The notes under the pieces: generated by a model
What the model saw: only the letters and a program-made list of their open reading frames with translations
Databases searched by the model: none
What the model was told of the DNA's origin: nothing
NCBI GenBank assembly: GCA_951799425.1
Contig: OX637398.1
Location: forward strand, 4,149,501 to 4,213,500
Direction of reading: 5' to 3'
Length of the DNA: 64,000 bases
Origin: Ilex aquifolium
Lineage: Eukaryota > Streptophyta > Magnoliopsida > Aquifoliales > Aquifoliaceae
In this document: one piece after another, positions 45,353 through 59,510 of the stretch
Layout: every line of letters begins with the position of its first letter
Numbering within the stretch: the stretch's first letter is position 1
Translations under genes and position numbers: made by a program

Positions 45353-47186
45353 TTAGTTTAAAAAAGTAGTGGGAGTGATTACAAATGACATATAAAACAA
45401 TTTGGATTGAAAATAGCTATTTAAATTTTTAAAAATCTAGTAATTAAGTATTTAGGGTGTAAAATCTTTTCAAAATTTTAATTATTATATATATAGATTA
45501 ATGATTTGAGTTGTTGCTTAAGCAATTGTTTAATATCTAATTTGGTTATGCCTATTATTTATTTCATAGGCATTGATAACATTTTATGATCATTTTAAGA
45601 AATCACAAGCATAAAACTAAATAATTATTTCCCAAACCTTGAGAGTGGGGTGGATAAAGATTGTTACAACATTTCCTCATCTCCATCTATTAATTTCCCC
45701 CATTTCTACCTCTCACTCACATACACACACTAGCGGTCCCCCCCGTGCGTTGCACACGCTATTTTTAGTCTTTCTCATCACAATTTTATCATTCTTATTG
45801 CCATCGTCACCCCCGGCTCTATTTGAGTATTATTCTGCTAAATTAAAAATGATAAAAAAATTCAAATTTAAAGTAATTTGTGGCAATACTCACATAAGTC
45901 ACGTGGAATTATTTAATTTGTTGAGATTAATATATTGTTATTAGATAATTCAACATTATAAAAATCTTTTATGAGAACAGAAAGGCAAGGGTACTAGCGA
46001 GTTTGAATGGGGTTGGTAGTTTAGTTAGAATATATTTCTAAGGAAGTTGAGAACTGATAAAGAGAGTGAGGGACTATAATATATAAATTTAAATGAATTT
46101 AAAAAATAAAAAGAGACTCAAAATTAATATCCAACAAAGAGATAAGATTGTCATGCACATTAATCATGGGTTGAAAATCTTAATTTGGATTCTATTAAAT
46201 AGATATTCAAGTGTTTGGCGAACTACTTAAAAGCCTATCTCGTAACTATAAGCACTTCTCAAAGAAATATGATTGTTTGGTGTCCAAAAAAAAGGAGAGC
46301 TCCTCAAAATCATCCTATTTGTATTTCTCTGGAAGTGATTTTTAGTTTCACTTTGTTTTTTTAAAATTAGCCTTAATTTTTGTAATTAAATATATGTTTT
46401 AGTCATACTTCATAGGTAATTTACATATCTCAGATAAAACAAAAAAAAGATATATCGTACTAGAACACTAGTTATAGATAGACATGACTAATTGTAGATA
46501 AACATTGATTCAAAAGCACTTTTAAAACACACTTCTACCCAAAAAAAAATAGTGTTTTTTCAAAAAAAATCATCTAAAAAAGCTCATTTTAAAAGTAGTA
46601 TATCTTAAAGATGAACTTTTACTTTGAAACGTAATCCATGAAGTTAAATATGACTAATTCACAATAACTATGAGCAAAAAAAAAAAAAAATTCACAATAA
46701 CTAATTTAATATTGATAAAGATAGCCAAAACATATAATTAAGGACTATAGATGTGATTTAATTTAATTTAATCTATTTTTATTTTTTGAGAAGGGAGGAT
46801 ATAGATTTTCAAACACCCCCAAATTTTGTAACTAACTTTGGAGACAGTTTTTGCACTGGACAGCAGTTGAAGGGTATATCAGTCAAATCAAATTTGATAG
46901 CACATCGTTTTTTTTCTGATTCGCTCATTCGTATGTCTTCAACCTACCACCATCGTGCGCACGAGGCAGACCTTTCCAATAGTGTGTGAGAGGACCAGTA
47001 CGGACGGACCATCTGTATAGTTGTGTTGAACTGTTGAGGTTCCTTTTTTCTTGTGTAATTTTATGATAACCAAACAAAAATTGGAGGTATTTTAGTCACC
47101 ACCAGCAGGACTGCAGGAGGGTTATGTTTTATTTTTGAACCTCAAGGGGGTTATGTGAATTTGAATCCATTTTGATTGAACCTTTT
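45353..47186. other. AT-rich intergenic DNA
   Basis: No supported gene. It contains the Helitron-like terminus at 45730 and many homopolymer and AT-rich tracts. Confidence 0.5.
45730..45762 (-). mobile_element. Second type of Helitron 3' terminus
   Basis: On the minus strand a GC-rich hairpin (CGTGTGCAACGCACG) is followed by a G run, ACCG and CTAG (complement of 45730-45733). The base after it on the minus strand is T, as required. This resembles the TGCAACGCACGG ends of common plant Helitrons and differs from the triplet-core family. The body would extend right; its 5' TC end was not found. Confidence 0.55.
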
Positions 47187-47189
47187 TTA

Positions 47190-47629
47190 GGGCCTATTTA
47201 GTATATTTTTTGGGAGGGGTTTGAATTGGTTTTTTCAAACCCTTTTCAAACCTAAATATGAGATTTAAAGATAGGATTCAACATTTAATGTTGTTCATAT
47301 TCATGTTTGGTATGCGCAAAGATATATGACTATTATAATAATATATTTATATATAAATGACTATTGTGCCCCTTAACCAAATTAATCCAAACATGAGTAT
47401 GTATATATAAGGGGTATAAATGCCATTTGAATGTGAAACCCTCAAACCCACATATGAAACCTCTCCATGAGTTTCATGAAATCTATGAACTTGGGTTTCA
47501 TGACCGGGTCATGACCGGACTGGATTTCAAACCCTATACTACATACATAATTATTAAACATGAGTTTAAAGGGGTTTAGTCTCCAACCTATGTTTCAAAA
47601 CCCCTCAAATTCACATACCAAACATTCCC
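47190..47629. mobile_element. PIF/Harbinger-type MITE (440 bp)
   Basis: Imperfect terminal inverted repeats (GGGCCTATTTAGTAT left; GGGAATGTTTGGTAT right, inverted) flanked by the 3 bp duplication TTA (47187-47189 and 47630-47632). The interior has further inverted AAACCC/GGGTTT words and no coding frame. Confidence 0.75.
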
Positions 47630-47632
47630 TTA

Positions 47633-50600
47633 GGGAACAAAAAAAAGAAGGAAGGGAGAGTGGGAAAGGGATGGTGCGAAGTGCGAACACTGGGACTGAG
47701 GAATGCTCACGTCTGACTACCCAGTGAGCATACATTCCCCACACCATACCCTTGCAGTGCAGCAGTGTGTTGGTGAGCAATTGCGTGTAGAGGGTCTCAT
47801 TCCATTAAATGCATACCCTGCCTCAGGTACAATTGTGGTTTATACACACCACTCACTCACTCTCTCTCCCTCTGTCTCTCTCACACACACACCCAGAGCC
47901 ACACCTCTCTCTCTCCCCCTATTTTTTGTCTTTACTTGTACGGGGTGGCTTAAGACAATTAAAAGTTTAAAACGAAAATACTAAATGAAATTTTTTTATT
48001 TTTAATATTAATTTTTTTTAAAATTAATTTATTTTCAATTTATTATATGAGAGAGAGACCGAAGAAAGACGTGCTAGTATTACTAAAAAAAAATATTTTA
48101 ACTTATGTTTTTGTTTTTAATCAGAAATATAGTTTAATTTTAACTTTTTTTTTAATGTTTTGTACTAATTTTTACAGAGAGAGAGAGAGAGTAGGGGTAA
48201 ATATGAGTTAATTTTTGAGTACTTTTTATTTTTTCAACTTATGATTTTTAGATTTCTAATATTATGAATTGAATCATGGACCCAAATTATTACAATAAAA
48301 ATTTTGATTGTAATTAATATTTTAGGGCCTTTTTTTTAGGGTTTAAAATTTAAAGGATTTAATTTTTTATGAGTTAGTAATATACCTAAAAAATTAGTGC
48401 CTTCTAAAAATTTGGGACCTAAAACCCATGATTTTTTTTAGTGCTGTTGAGCCGGCCCTATACTTGTAACTAAATCAACTGAGGCGAATTCGTGTAGAGT
48501 CTTAACTAATTCGTGAAAAAAAAATATTTTACTCATACCTAATTCATTTATTAATTTGTGTCTAATAAATCGTATCATATCGGGTTTGTATTATGTATAA
48601 AACATGTACAACTGTTACATAAATAAGTCGTGTCGTGTATTTTTTTTTGATTGACTTTACTCATATTTGATTCGTTTATTAATCGTGTCATATCGAGTCT
48701 ACTCGTTTACTAAACATGTGACTTAAAAAAACTCAAATCCTCTAATTTCATATCGTGTTCGTGCTCAAGTCATATTTTGACATCTTTACTTGTAACCCTT
48801 ATTTTCTCTGAATTGTTTTTTTGGGTAATGCTATGCTTACTAATTTTTTTTTACCAAATCTCCATCCCAAAGGACGTGGCACAGTTTTTTACCATCAGAT
48901 AAGTGGGTCTCATTAATATTCAATGACAGAGATTATGCCATATCATTTGAGATGAAAAATTTAGTAAAAAAATTTGGTAAGCATAGCATTTTCCTTTTTT
49001 TAACCATTTTCTTTTTCCCAAAGCTGTTTGTCCAAATTGAGATCCTGAGGTACTGTAATGCCCACAAAATTCTCCTGCCATGGATGTATAAAAGTTTCCA
49101 TTTTGTTGTGTAACCATTTTGAGCAAAGAAGCCGCAGTAAGATTGATGGATTTTGTATGTGACACAAAAGCATACTCTCAGTGGGAGGATGAGATGGTCA
49201 TAGCCATGTAGAAAGAAGTACATGCAATATCAAATCCTCTTCCCTAATTTTTTTTCTATGTAAGTTTGATAAATTATGTTTAAATAACAATATTATTTTA
49301 ATTTTATATGAATTTGAACGGGTTGTCTTCGTTTAACAAACTCATGCTTCAATTAAACTTACCATTTAATTATCTATACCAGCTAGTTTAAATGCGGAGC
49401 GTATGAGTATAAATCTTGTCTCTTATTCGATTATTAAACTAAATTAGTGTTTATTTTGGCAAAAACCTAAAAATAAATTGAAAATTTTGGATAAGAGTAG
49501 AGTATCGAATCGGTGCCATCCTAAGATTTAGCCATATCCATTAAGTTTGTTTTGGATTATTTGAAATTATCAACATAAAAAAAAAAAAAAAAGTGTCCGA
49601 AAATAATTTTTTTTACAATGTTTTGTTTTTTAATAAATAAAAAGTGGAGATAAAATACTAGAAAATCATTTTTTTTTTTTGAATAAACCATTATAATTTT
49701 CATATTATAACTTGGGGATGGGGGAAGATTATGATATGCATGGATTTGACAATGAATATATTCGGGTAGCATCATTTAATTGAAGTTGAACCTGTCTGTT
49801 GCTCCTCTCATTTACTCTTCTTCCCAACCCTCTTGTCTTTTTCCCCTATCATATGTTATTTATTTATTTTTTTTACATAATGTATAAGCAGGCTTATACC
49901 AATTACTCTCTCGAACTCAGTAGTTGTTATTGTGGCTTGAACTAAGTCAGAGCATGTCCCTGAAAAATAAAGACGGCAGACCCTTAAAAGATGTGAAAAA
50001 GAATTAAACTTGAAATATCTGAATTACTAAAGACTAGACTTAACTACTTAACTGAACCACGAGTTAACACACGTTATATCTATCTCTAAGCGAAAACTCG
50101 TGAACCAGACAAAAGTGTGGGTTTCTGATTTTGTACAATGGGGCTTGTATTGGCAAGAGGCCCTGCAGGAAATTGACCTAGGCATGTGGATTACAGAACA
50201 AACTTGATGACGCTGCTGAAGCTAATACAACGAATATGGCAACAGGGAATGCCGAGTTTTGCGAGTTTAAGACGAGTTTTTTAAAACACGAGCTAAACTC
50301 AAATTGAATCCTCTCCAAATTAAACCTAAATAATTTGACTAAATTATCGACCTTAGTCATAACAAAGGTGCCCAACACCACTTTTGTGTGGGAGCAGAGA
50401 CTGTGGACTCGATATCTAAACCCAAAGGTAATTGTTGGGCCCAATACAATCCAGGCCGAATGACAAACCGGTGAGTATAGGTATCATATCTTTTTGTAAT
50501 TTTTTTTTCTTTTTTTATTTTTAATTAAATTACCTATCACTCATTACTGAGAAAATCACGTATATACAATCAGTTTCAATTAAATTCCTAAAATATAATA

Positions 50601-51527
50601 TACCAAGAAAGAAATTGAATGAAAAATATATTGCAGAGTATCCCCTCCATTCCACGAGTCTATGTTAGGAATGTATTATATAGTACGGTTTTTTGTTTTT
50701 ATTAATTAAGACTTAATTTATTGACCTAATGATGTGATTTCATTATAACTGTTAAATTAATACTAAGTTCTAATATTTAGTCGGATTTACAATTAATCCA
50801 AATACTATAGTGAATTAGGTCAGCAAATTACGTTCTAATAACATTGCTCTTTCTCTAACGTTCAACGAGAAAAATGATAATCTTTTTTCCCTTGAAATAA
50901 GAAAATATATTAGGGTAAATATAATTATGCAGAAGCTTGGGGCTTATCACGAGTAAATATTGGGTGTAACTATTACACCATATCAACATTGTTAACATAG
51001 CGTAATCATCCAATAAAAAAAAAGTAAAAAACATAAAATAAGGCACACGTGATTATGTATTAGATAACTAGATAATTATGATTTATTTATTTATTAGTGG
51101 ACTGTGGCATCACGTGTTCCATTCACTTATCACACAGTAGCAATCCCGCCTTAAATCAGCAAATAATAAATCTAATGTGACACCTTCCCCAGTAATGAGA
51201 TCCACCAGTTTAGACTTGTAGAGAGAATGTAACGTGTCTTCTAGTGGACCTTCATTACGACACCGTTTCCATGACATTTGTCTTCCTTTTTTTAATCTAA
51301 AATACTGAGGTTGATGTGGTCAAAGCAAAGCATAAAGTTATATCAATTAAGAATCCAAAAAAAATCACTAACCACTGAAAGTTGAAAAGGTTTTGATTTT
51401 CTTCCCTTTTTCAGCCAACACTATCCCCATTGGAAGCATATGACTTTCCCTTGTCCATTCACTTCCACTCGCCCCACACCAATACACATTATTCATCCCA
51501 CTTGCACCTAGAGAGAGAGAGAGAGAG
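47633..51527. other. Intergenic DNA
   Basis: No supported gene. CT/AC microsatellite near 47852-47920, degenerate hAT-like CGTGTCGTGT repeats near 48480-48780, the foldback MITE at 48828, long A or T runs, and a GAGA tract (51511-51527) immediately before the next gene's start. Confidence 0.5.
48828..48989. mobile_element. Foldback MITE (162 bp)
   Basis: Ends ATGCTATGCTTAC and GTAAGCATAGCAT are perfect inverted repeats that extend imperfectly for about 40 bp. No coding frame. A decayed relative lies at 15248-15395. The target duplication is not clear. Confidence 0.7.
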
Positions 51528-51792
51528 ATGGAACCACCGCCGGCCCAAGCCATAGAGAGAAGCTACCCTCCGGCAGATGATGAACAAGATAAAATTGTCA
51601 ATGAATGGTAGTAGATAACAATACCCATCTTCATCTTTTTTCAGAAGTTTATACTCTCTTTTCTATTTTTCCAGTGATTTTCTTGATTTGGGATGTTTTG
51701 TTTTGTTTTTTTTTGTTTGATGCAGTTGCTCTTGCTGTTATGACTGCACGGATAGCTGTTTGGATTATTTGTGCTGTTTGGACCTCTGTTAA
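51528..51792 (+). CDS. 48-residue cysteine-rich protein (CYSTM/PCC1-like)
   Basis: Two exons, 51528-51607 and 51726-51792, with a GT-AG intron of 118 bp. The first encodes a hydrophilic start, MEPPPAQAIERSYPPADDEQ then DKIVNE; splicing yields a tail of 22 residues with nine Cys (CCSCCYDC, then TDSC, CC and a final C) and stop. A short polar, Pro-rich N-terminus with a Cys-rich membrane-associating tail is the layout of plant CYSTM and PCC1-like peptides. These sit at the plasma membrane and are often stress- or pathogen-induced. Unspliced reading stops at TAG just after the donor. Both exons are too short for routine ORF calling. Transcript evidence would settle it; the coherent Cys tail after splicing makes chance unlikely. 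Confidence 0.75.
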
Positions 51793-52336
51793 TACTACAG
51801 AGGAATTTAAAGATCTATCTGATGTTCTTGTCAGAAATATAATACTTTTGGTTTAGAGACATGTTTTAGTGGTAGATTTGTTTGGATTCATACTTCTGAT
51901 TATATCATAGTATGTGTGAATGAAGACACTGCTCTGCTCTTGTTGGTTTCTTTCTCTAGTTCACTAATGTTGTGACGAATTAATGAAATATTGATCGGGT
52001 TTTCATGCAAGCAATAGACTATGCCTACTACCATCTATCATTTGGGATTAATGCTATACCAAGACATGCATTTCAGAAACTTTTTTTCATTGCAAATTTA
52101 TACAAAACATGGTTTGTCATGTCGATAAATAAAATTTGCAAAATAACTTCATCCCTAAATACTGTTTTCCCAGAACAAATTAAACTTGTTTTGATTTGGG
52201 ATCTGTGAACCCATCCAAGTCCACAGCTCCAATCTTCTGCCTAGAGAAGGGAGCAATGGTGTGGCTCACCACCCGCGAACGCCACGGAGCATCAACCATC
52301 CACAAAATTTCACAAATTGAACCACCATAACACTCA
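51793..52336. other. 3' flank of the Cys-rich gene
   Basis: Probably 3' UTR at first (the reading frame to 51856 is a shadow of exon 2), then AT-rich DNA with no gene seen. Confidence 0.5.
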
Positions 52337-52344
52337 CCTAACTC

Positions 52345-53032
52345 TAGGGGTGCAACTCAGGAGGGTTGAGAGGTCACTCCTAATCCAATCCTAGGTGTAT
52401 AATTTTCATCCCTAATCCTAACTCTAACCTTACCTCAATCTGAGGTATTCAACCCGAGTACTACCTAAGTTTAATTTAGGCAGGCTCGGGTTGAATTCGA
52501 GTTACTTAATTCGTGCTAATTTCGGGTGAAAAATTAGGTTGAACTCGGGTTACTTAATTCGGATTAATAAAAGAGAGAGGAGTGACGAGTGAGAGATGGA
52601 CGTTGAGAGTCTGAAACGAGACTCAGACGAGGGAGAGAGGGAGGCTAAGAGTTTGAGACAAGACTCAGACGAGGGAGAGAGGGAGACTGAGAGTCTGAGA
52701 CCATATGAGAGACCAGTGAGAGAGAGATCTGAGAGTAATGGAGGCGCAGGGGTGAAGACTTGAAGTGAAGTGAAAGTCTGGACTCTGAAAAGTGAAGATA
52801 AATACTAATCCTAGTTAAATATATTTATGTATATTTGAGTTCAACTCGATTTTAATATTCGGGTTGAACCCGACAACCCGAGGTCTTAATCCAAGGCTTG
52901 CCCGAATTCAATTCGTGTTGGAGTTTTTTTATCCAGACCCAACTCAAATATTAAAAATTTTAACCCAAACCCTATTTTTTTTGGGTTGAGTTCGGGTTAC
53001 ATTCAGGTTGGTCCGCCTGAGTTGCACCCCTA
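52345..53032. mobile_element. Non-autonomous hAT element (688 bp)
   Basis: Terminal inverted repeats TAGGGGTGCAACTCAGG at both ends and the perfect 8 bp duplication CCTAACTC (52337-52344, 53033-53040), which is the hAT signature. The interior has CGGGTTGAA/TTCAACCCG words and a purine-rich tandem segment (52560-52740, GAGTCTGAGAC and CAGACGAGGGAGAGAGGGAG repeated). No transposase. Confidence 0.88.
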
Positions 53033-53040
53033 CCTAACTC

Positions 53041-54026
53041 GGTGATTCATACTATCACAATACTCCCTCTCATCAACGATCGATTTAACAGGTAATAAAA
53101 CAAACGACGAATATGTAATAACGGGTTTGAGAGAATTAAGTGACGTTCAAATTTACCTCTATTTTAGAGAAATGAATTCCCGCAACCTGACCCTTGAATT
53201 ATCATTTGGAAAACTGGTGCCCGGAACAACATCATCAAATTGTTTGATTTTGGAACGGAAATGGGCGCTGTTATGTGTAATGTGGGGACGGCTAAGTGGA
53301 CTCTTCCTAGTGTTTGGATCATCTTTGCCATGCGAGGCTCACATAGCCGTCATTGATTGATCGTGACTCAAATATATTTTTGAATCAAACTTCCAAAAAT
53401 AGCCATCATTGATTGATTCACAGCACCCACTTTTCGCTTGTTCAATCAAAGCCCCAGTTGGGTTAATCGTAACAATAATTATGAGTATGACTCTGATTCA
53501 AAAAAAATTATGTGAATCAAGAACGCAGTAAGAATCTTCTTCTATTACGTACGCCTCATGTATATGTAATTTGTCAGCGATGCCACTTTCATGCCTGTGG
53601 ACTCCCCTTTCATTGTTGTGAAATTTTGTCCAAAGCCATCATTGGTAGGTTGCTTGGTTTGAATTTATACTTTCTTTTCTTTTTTCTGAATGTGTTCCTC
53701 CTGATGATATCTCAATTCTCAATACTTTTTTCCTTTAATTTGTCTCATTGGGAAAAAATGGTAACAACTTTTTTTGTAGCCATTACTATTTCTTCTTCTT
53801 TTTCTTATACTTAATAGTCATAGTGCCTCAATGTCTTCAAATTGGTTCCATATCCAATGACCATATATGGTGTACTAGGGATCAAAATTGAATAGGGGAA
53901 GGGCTGACCATATCCGCACTCTGATTTATATAACTGGTTTTTAACCTTTTCTTATTTGTCCTTTACTCTCTCTCTCTCTCTCTCTTTTGTTCTTCTTAAT
54001 GTCTTTTAATTTTGCAATATGTGACA
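53041..54026. other. Intergenic DNA
   Basis: No recognisable gene. A short repeated word (AGCC(G/A)TCATTGATTGATTC-like) appears twice near 53345-53420, and a CT microsatellite lies at about 53968-53985. Confidence 0.45.
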
Positions 54027-54034
54027 TTCTACAT

Positions 54035-54266
54035 TAGGAGTGTCAACTCTAACCTGTTGATACGAACCCGACACGAACGATTATAAAATTTACACGATTA
54101 TTAAATACGCATAATAAATAGTTTAAACTAATGTTTAATACTCAGAACACACTAAATAGATTTTTTTTTTTGTGAGTCTTGACACAAACACGACACGAAT
54201 AACAATGACACGACACGAATAACACAACATGTGGGTCACACGAACACGACACGATTGACACCCCTA
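54035..54266. mobile_element. Small hAT-type MITE (232 bp)
   Basis: Ends TAGGAGTGTCAA and inverted TAGGGGTGTCAA, flanked by 8 bp TTCTACAT and TTCCACAT (one mismatch). The interior is rich in CACGACACGAA words. It is related in end sequence to 52345-53032. Confidence 0.8.
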
Positions 54267-54274
54267 TTCCACAT

Positions 54275-55623
54275 GTATGCCACAATATTAACTCATATAA
54301 CTTCTCTGATCCTATGTTTGGCAAATTGTGAGGCACTGTAAGGGATAAAAAAATACCAAGTGTCCAGAGGAGCTTCTAAAGACAAATTGCTGTTGCATGA
54401 GCTTCCTCATTATGTCTTCACTCAACCAATGTGGACTCCATTTCAAATTTAAGAGTTCTCATAGAGTCATGTGTAATATCTTCAATCAAATGGATGCCTC
54501 TAATAGCAGAAATGTAAATTCTTTAGCTTCCTGATTCTAGGTAAAATTTTGTGGAAAAGAATTGAAAAGCAAAATAATACATGAAATTTTCTATCTCTTC
54601 CCATAGACATCCATCCATTGTGTCTTTATGCTTTTCAGCTTACTGCGGTTCAAATAGAGCACAATCTGATATATGTTGGCTGTATTAAGGTGATTCCTCA
54701 GTGCCCAAATCAGATCTTTCTTTCTTAATCTTCCTCTCACGGTGGTTGAGCCAATTTTCACTTTCTCCAGACCCTACAATTGTTACGTTTAACGAATTCA
54801 CTTGTTAATTCAACATCGGATTACCAATGCTTAACATCCTAGTCTGCTTTTTCAAATTCTGAATCGTGTGTCGTGCAGATTGTTAACTTCTAGCATCTTC
54901 CTTCAAGTGCCATATTCAGCCCTTAAGCAAATTAAGCAAACAGCAGTGATGAATGTATGAAAAGCACCTAACTTCAGTTACAAGATTAGCGAGTGAGAGT
55001 AAGCGCACATCGTTTTACCTCTTGCTTTTTGGAGATTAGTCTCCTAGTTGGTAGGTAGTTTGTGCTTGCGCATCTCCACCACTATACTTTCATGGACTGT
55101 TCTGCTCTAAAAGTCTTCAATATACACACATTGCTTGTTCCAAGTACATTGTCTACCAACATTCTACTAAAGTTACATTAAATTGTCACTTTTGGTCTAT
55201 AATTATAGTTTTTAATGAGAGGATATTGCTCCCAAATTCCAAAGTATTGACTAATCTGAAAGGTTTAGGCCAGACAGCAGTGACAAAATCCCAGTTTTTC
55301 AACAAATAGATAGATGTAAGTCAACTTCTTAGTAAGAAATCCACTACTATAGAGGGGTACCTCATTGTGCCACTCTGGAATTTGGTATTTGTGTGTGTTG
55401 GGGCTGACCTGTTGCATCACCCATTAAGCAAATTGTGGAATTGTACCAAACTCAAACTCAAATGAAAGGGACATGTTTAGGGGCTCTGCCACTCTCCAAA
55501 ATAAATAATACAAATAATAACCGCATTCCTCTTAGCTTGCTATGTTTATAAATTGCTTCCATCTCTCTTACTTTTCATTGTGTACTCGAATTTGTTTTTT
55601 TGATGTTCTTGTGACATCAAGAT
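54275..55623. other. Peroxidase upstream region
   Basis: AT-rich non-coding DNA. A TATA box (TATAAAT at about 55547-55553) lies about 75 bp before the peroxidase start codon, at a good distance for its promoter. Confidence 0.55.
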
Positions 55624-57111
<1,488 letters not shown>

Positions 57112-57689
57112 TCAATCATCCATGCATATAAGTCCTACGTACAATGCTTTTAGTCCTTGAAATGGGTTGAGAAGGCTTTGGTATGGTTTGTAGTCTGTGA
57201 AGTAGCAAGTTCAAAAATCTAATGCATGAATAAAATATAAAAAAGCCTAAATGTGATTGAATATGAAGCAAGCTTTTATTCTACAATGATTGCGATTTTT
57301 TTTCTTTTTTTGTAAAAAAAAAAAAAAAATGGTTGGTTCAGTGGATTAGTAGGCAACACAATCGGGTCAACAATGTGGATGAATGTAAGATTCAATGTCA
57401 AATTTCTCATTCAGAGACTCAAAACTCTGATAATTGAATTTATTTACTTCTTGTGTTCTAATCACGATATTAATGCTTCATTTGGTACAATTGAAAAATG
57501 AAAAGATGGAAAGTTAGAATTATAAATAAAATAAAATCTCATGTTCGATAAGGAAAATATGAAGGATGTAAAAGTGGATGAATAAGTTTTTCTTTCAACT
57601 CATCAAAATCAATCTCTATAAAATTGGGAAGAAAAATAAATGAAAAATTAATTATGAGTGTTGAAATGTATGTTATTTTACTATATATC

Positions 57690-57690
<1 letters not shown>
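57112..57690. other. Peroxidase 3' flank
   Basis: 3' UTR followed by AT-rich DNA with a long A run (57314-57329). No gene seen. Confidence 0.5.

Positions 57691-57747
<57 letters not shown>
57691..57747 (+). repeat. (TA)n microsatellite
   Basis: Near-perfect TA repeat that ends exactly at the CTAG terminus of the first Helitron. TA repeats resume on the far side of the array (60068-60082), so the array appears to sit within one TA tract. Confidence 0.92.
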
Positions 57748-57748
<1 letters not shown>

Positions 57749-58774
57749 TAGTTATTGTCTGTGCTTGAAGGCACAGAGTAATAAAAAATAGTAAACAATA
57801 AATATATTTGTATTCATATCCAAAATCAAATCACAAACATAGATGAGAGATAAATGAATTTAAGCATCGGTTGTAGTGGGGTGAGAGGTGATGGTGGTCG
57901 AAGACGGTGATGGTTGTGGTGGGTGACAATGACCGTGGTGTCGGTGTCGGTGGTGGTGGCGGCGGTGGTGGTGGAGGCGACGATGGTGGTGGTGGTGGTG
58001 GTAACGGCGGCGGTGGTGGTGGTGGTGGCGATGGTGGTGGTGGTGGTGGTGATGGCGATGGTGGTGGCGACGGCGTCAATGACGATGGTGGTGGCAGCAA
58101 TGACGGCGGCGACGGTGGTGGTGGTGGCGGCGATGGTGGTAATGGTGGTGGCAGCGACGGTGGTGGCGATGGTGGTGGTGATGACGGTGGTGGTGGCGGC
58201 GATGGCGATGGCAGCGACGGTGGTGGTGGCGGCGATGGTGGTAGTTGTGGTGGTGGCGGTGGCGGCATTGGTGGTGGTGGCGACGGTGGTGGTGGTGACG
58301 GCGATGGCGATGATGATGGCGGTGGTGGTGGTGGTGGCAGCGACGACGACAATGGTGGTGGTGGCAGCGACGACGGCAATGATGGTGGTGGCGGCGGTGG
58401 TGATGGTGACGGTGGCGGCAATGGTGGTGGCGGCGGCGACGGCGGTGGCGGCGGCGACGGCGGTGACGGCGGCGACGACAACAGTGATGGTGGCGACGGT
58501 GGCGGCGATGGTGGTGGTAGAGGTAGTCGTAAGGCGGTTTCAAACACTATTTTTTTTTTTTTAAAGTATTTATGATAAATAATTTCTAGAAGTACTTTTA
58601 AAAAGTAATTCCAAACACACCCTTAGGGGCCTATTTTTCCTATTAAATTTAGGATGTTAATATTAGCCGTTAGATTAACTTTAAGTAAAATTTAAAGCGA
58701 TCTCAATCGCGAAAAACAAAAGTCATTTTGTTTATCTTTTGAGATTTGAATTGTAAGCTACTTTTTTATATATA
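57748..58774 (-). mobile_element. Triplet-core Helitron, tandem copy 1
   Basis: Minus strand: 3' hairpin GTGCCTTCAAGCAC and CTAG (57748-57751) followed by T; core of GGT/GGC triplets on the plus strand (57890-58530); then the conserved 5' block. The 5' end is TATATATAAAAAAG rather than TCTATATAATAAAG and abuts copy 2. Gly-, Pro- or His-rich frames are artefacts. Confidence 0.88.
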
Positions 58775-59510
58775 CTAATTATTGTCTGTGCCTGAAGGCA
58801 CAAAGTAATAAAAAATGGTAAACAATAAATATATTTGTATTCATATCCAAAATCAAAATCACAAATATAGAAGAGAGATAAATGCATTTAAGCATCGGTT
58901 GTAGTGGGGGTGAGAAGTGGTGGTGGTAGGAGACGGTGATGATTGTGGTGGGTGGCAATGACCGTGGTGGTGGCGGCGGCGGCGACGGTGGTGATGGTGG
59001 CAGCGGTGGTGGTGGTGGCGATGGTGGTGGTGGCGGCGGCAACGGTGGTGGTGGTGGCGGCGGCGGCGGTGGTGGTGGTTGTGGGGGCGGTGGTAGTGGT
59101 GGCGGCAACGGCGACGGCGACGGTGCTGGTCGTGGCAGGGGCGGCGACGACAACGGTGACGGTGGTGGTGGCGGCAACGGTGACTGTGGTGGCGGCGGCG
59201 GCGGTGGCGGTGGCGGTGGCGGTAGAGGTAGTGGTGGTGGGGGTGGTGGTGGTAGAGGTAGTGGTGGAGTGGTTTGAAACACTATTTTTTTTTTTAAAAA
59301 AGTATTTAAGAAAAATAATTTCTAGAAGTATTTTTAAAAAGTAACTCTAACACACACCCTTAGGGACCTATTTTTCCTATTAAATTTATGGTGTTAATAT
59401 TAGCCGTTAGATTAACTTTAAAGTAAAATTTAAAGCGATCTCAACCGCGAAAAACAAAAGTCATTTTGTTTATCTTTTGAGATTTGAATTGTAAGCTACT
59501 TTATTATATA
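58775..59510 (-). mobile_element. Triplet-core Helitron, tandem copy 2
   Basis: 3' terminus hairpin GTGCCTTCAGGCAC followed by TTAG (complement of 58775-58778, a changed CTAG). Core 58915-59275, then the 5' block ending TATATAATAAAG at 59510, with the leading TC missing at the junction with copy 3. Confidence 0.88.

Noticed and set aside
51605..51856. 83-residue frame with a hydrophobic stretch over the second exon of the Cys-rich gene
   Set aside because: It starts in the intron and reads a different frame from the spliced Cys-rich tail.
57831..58575. Glycine-rich or proline-rich protein genes on either strand (also 58779-59344, 59623-59882)
   Set aside because: Same triplet-repeat artefact; frames run across Helitron ends and there is no signal peptide or conserved block.
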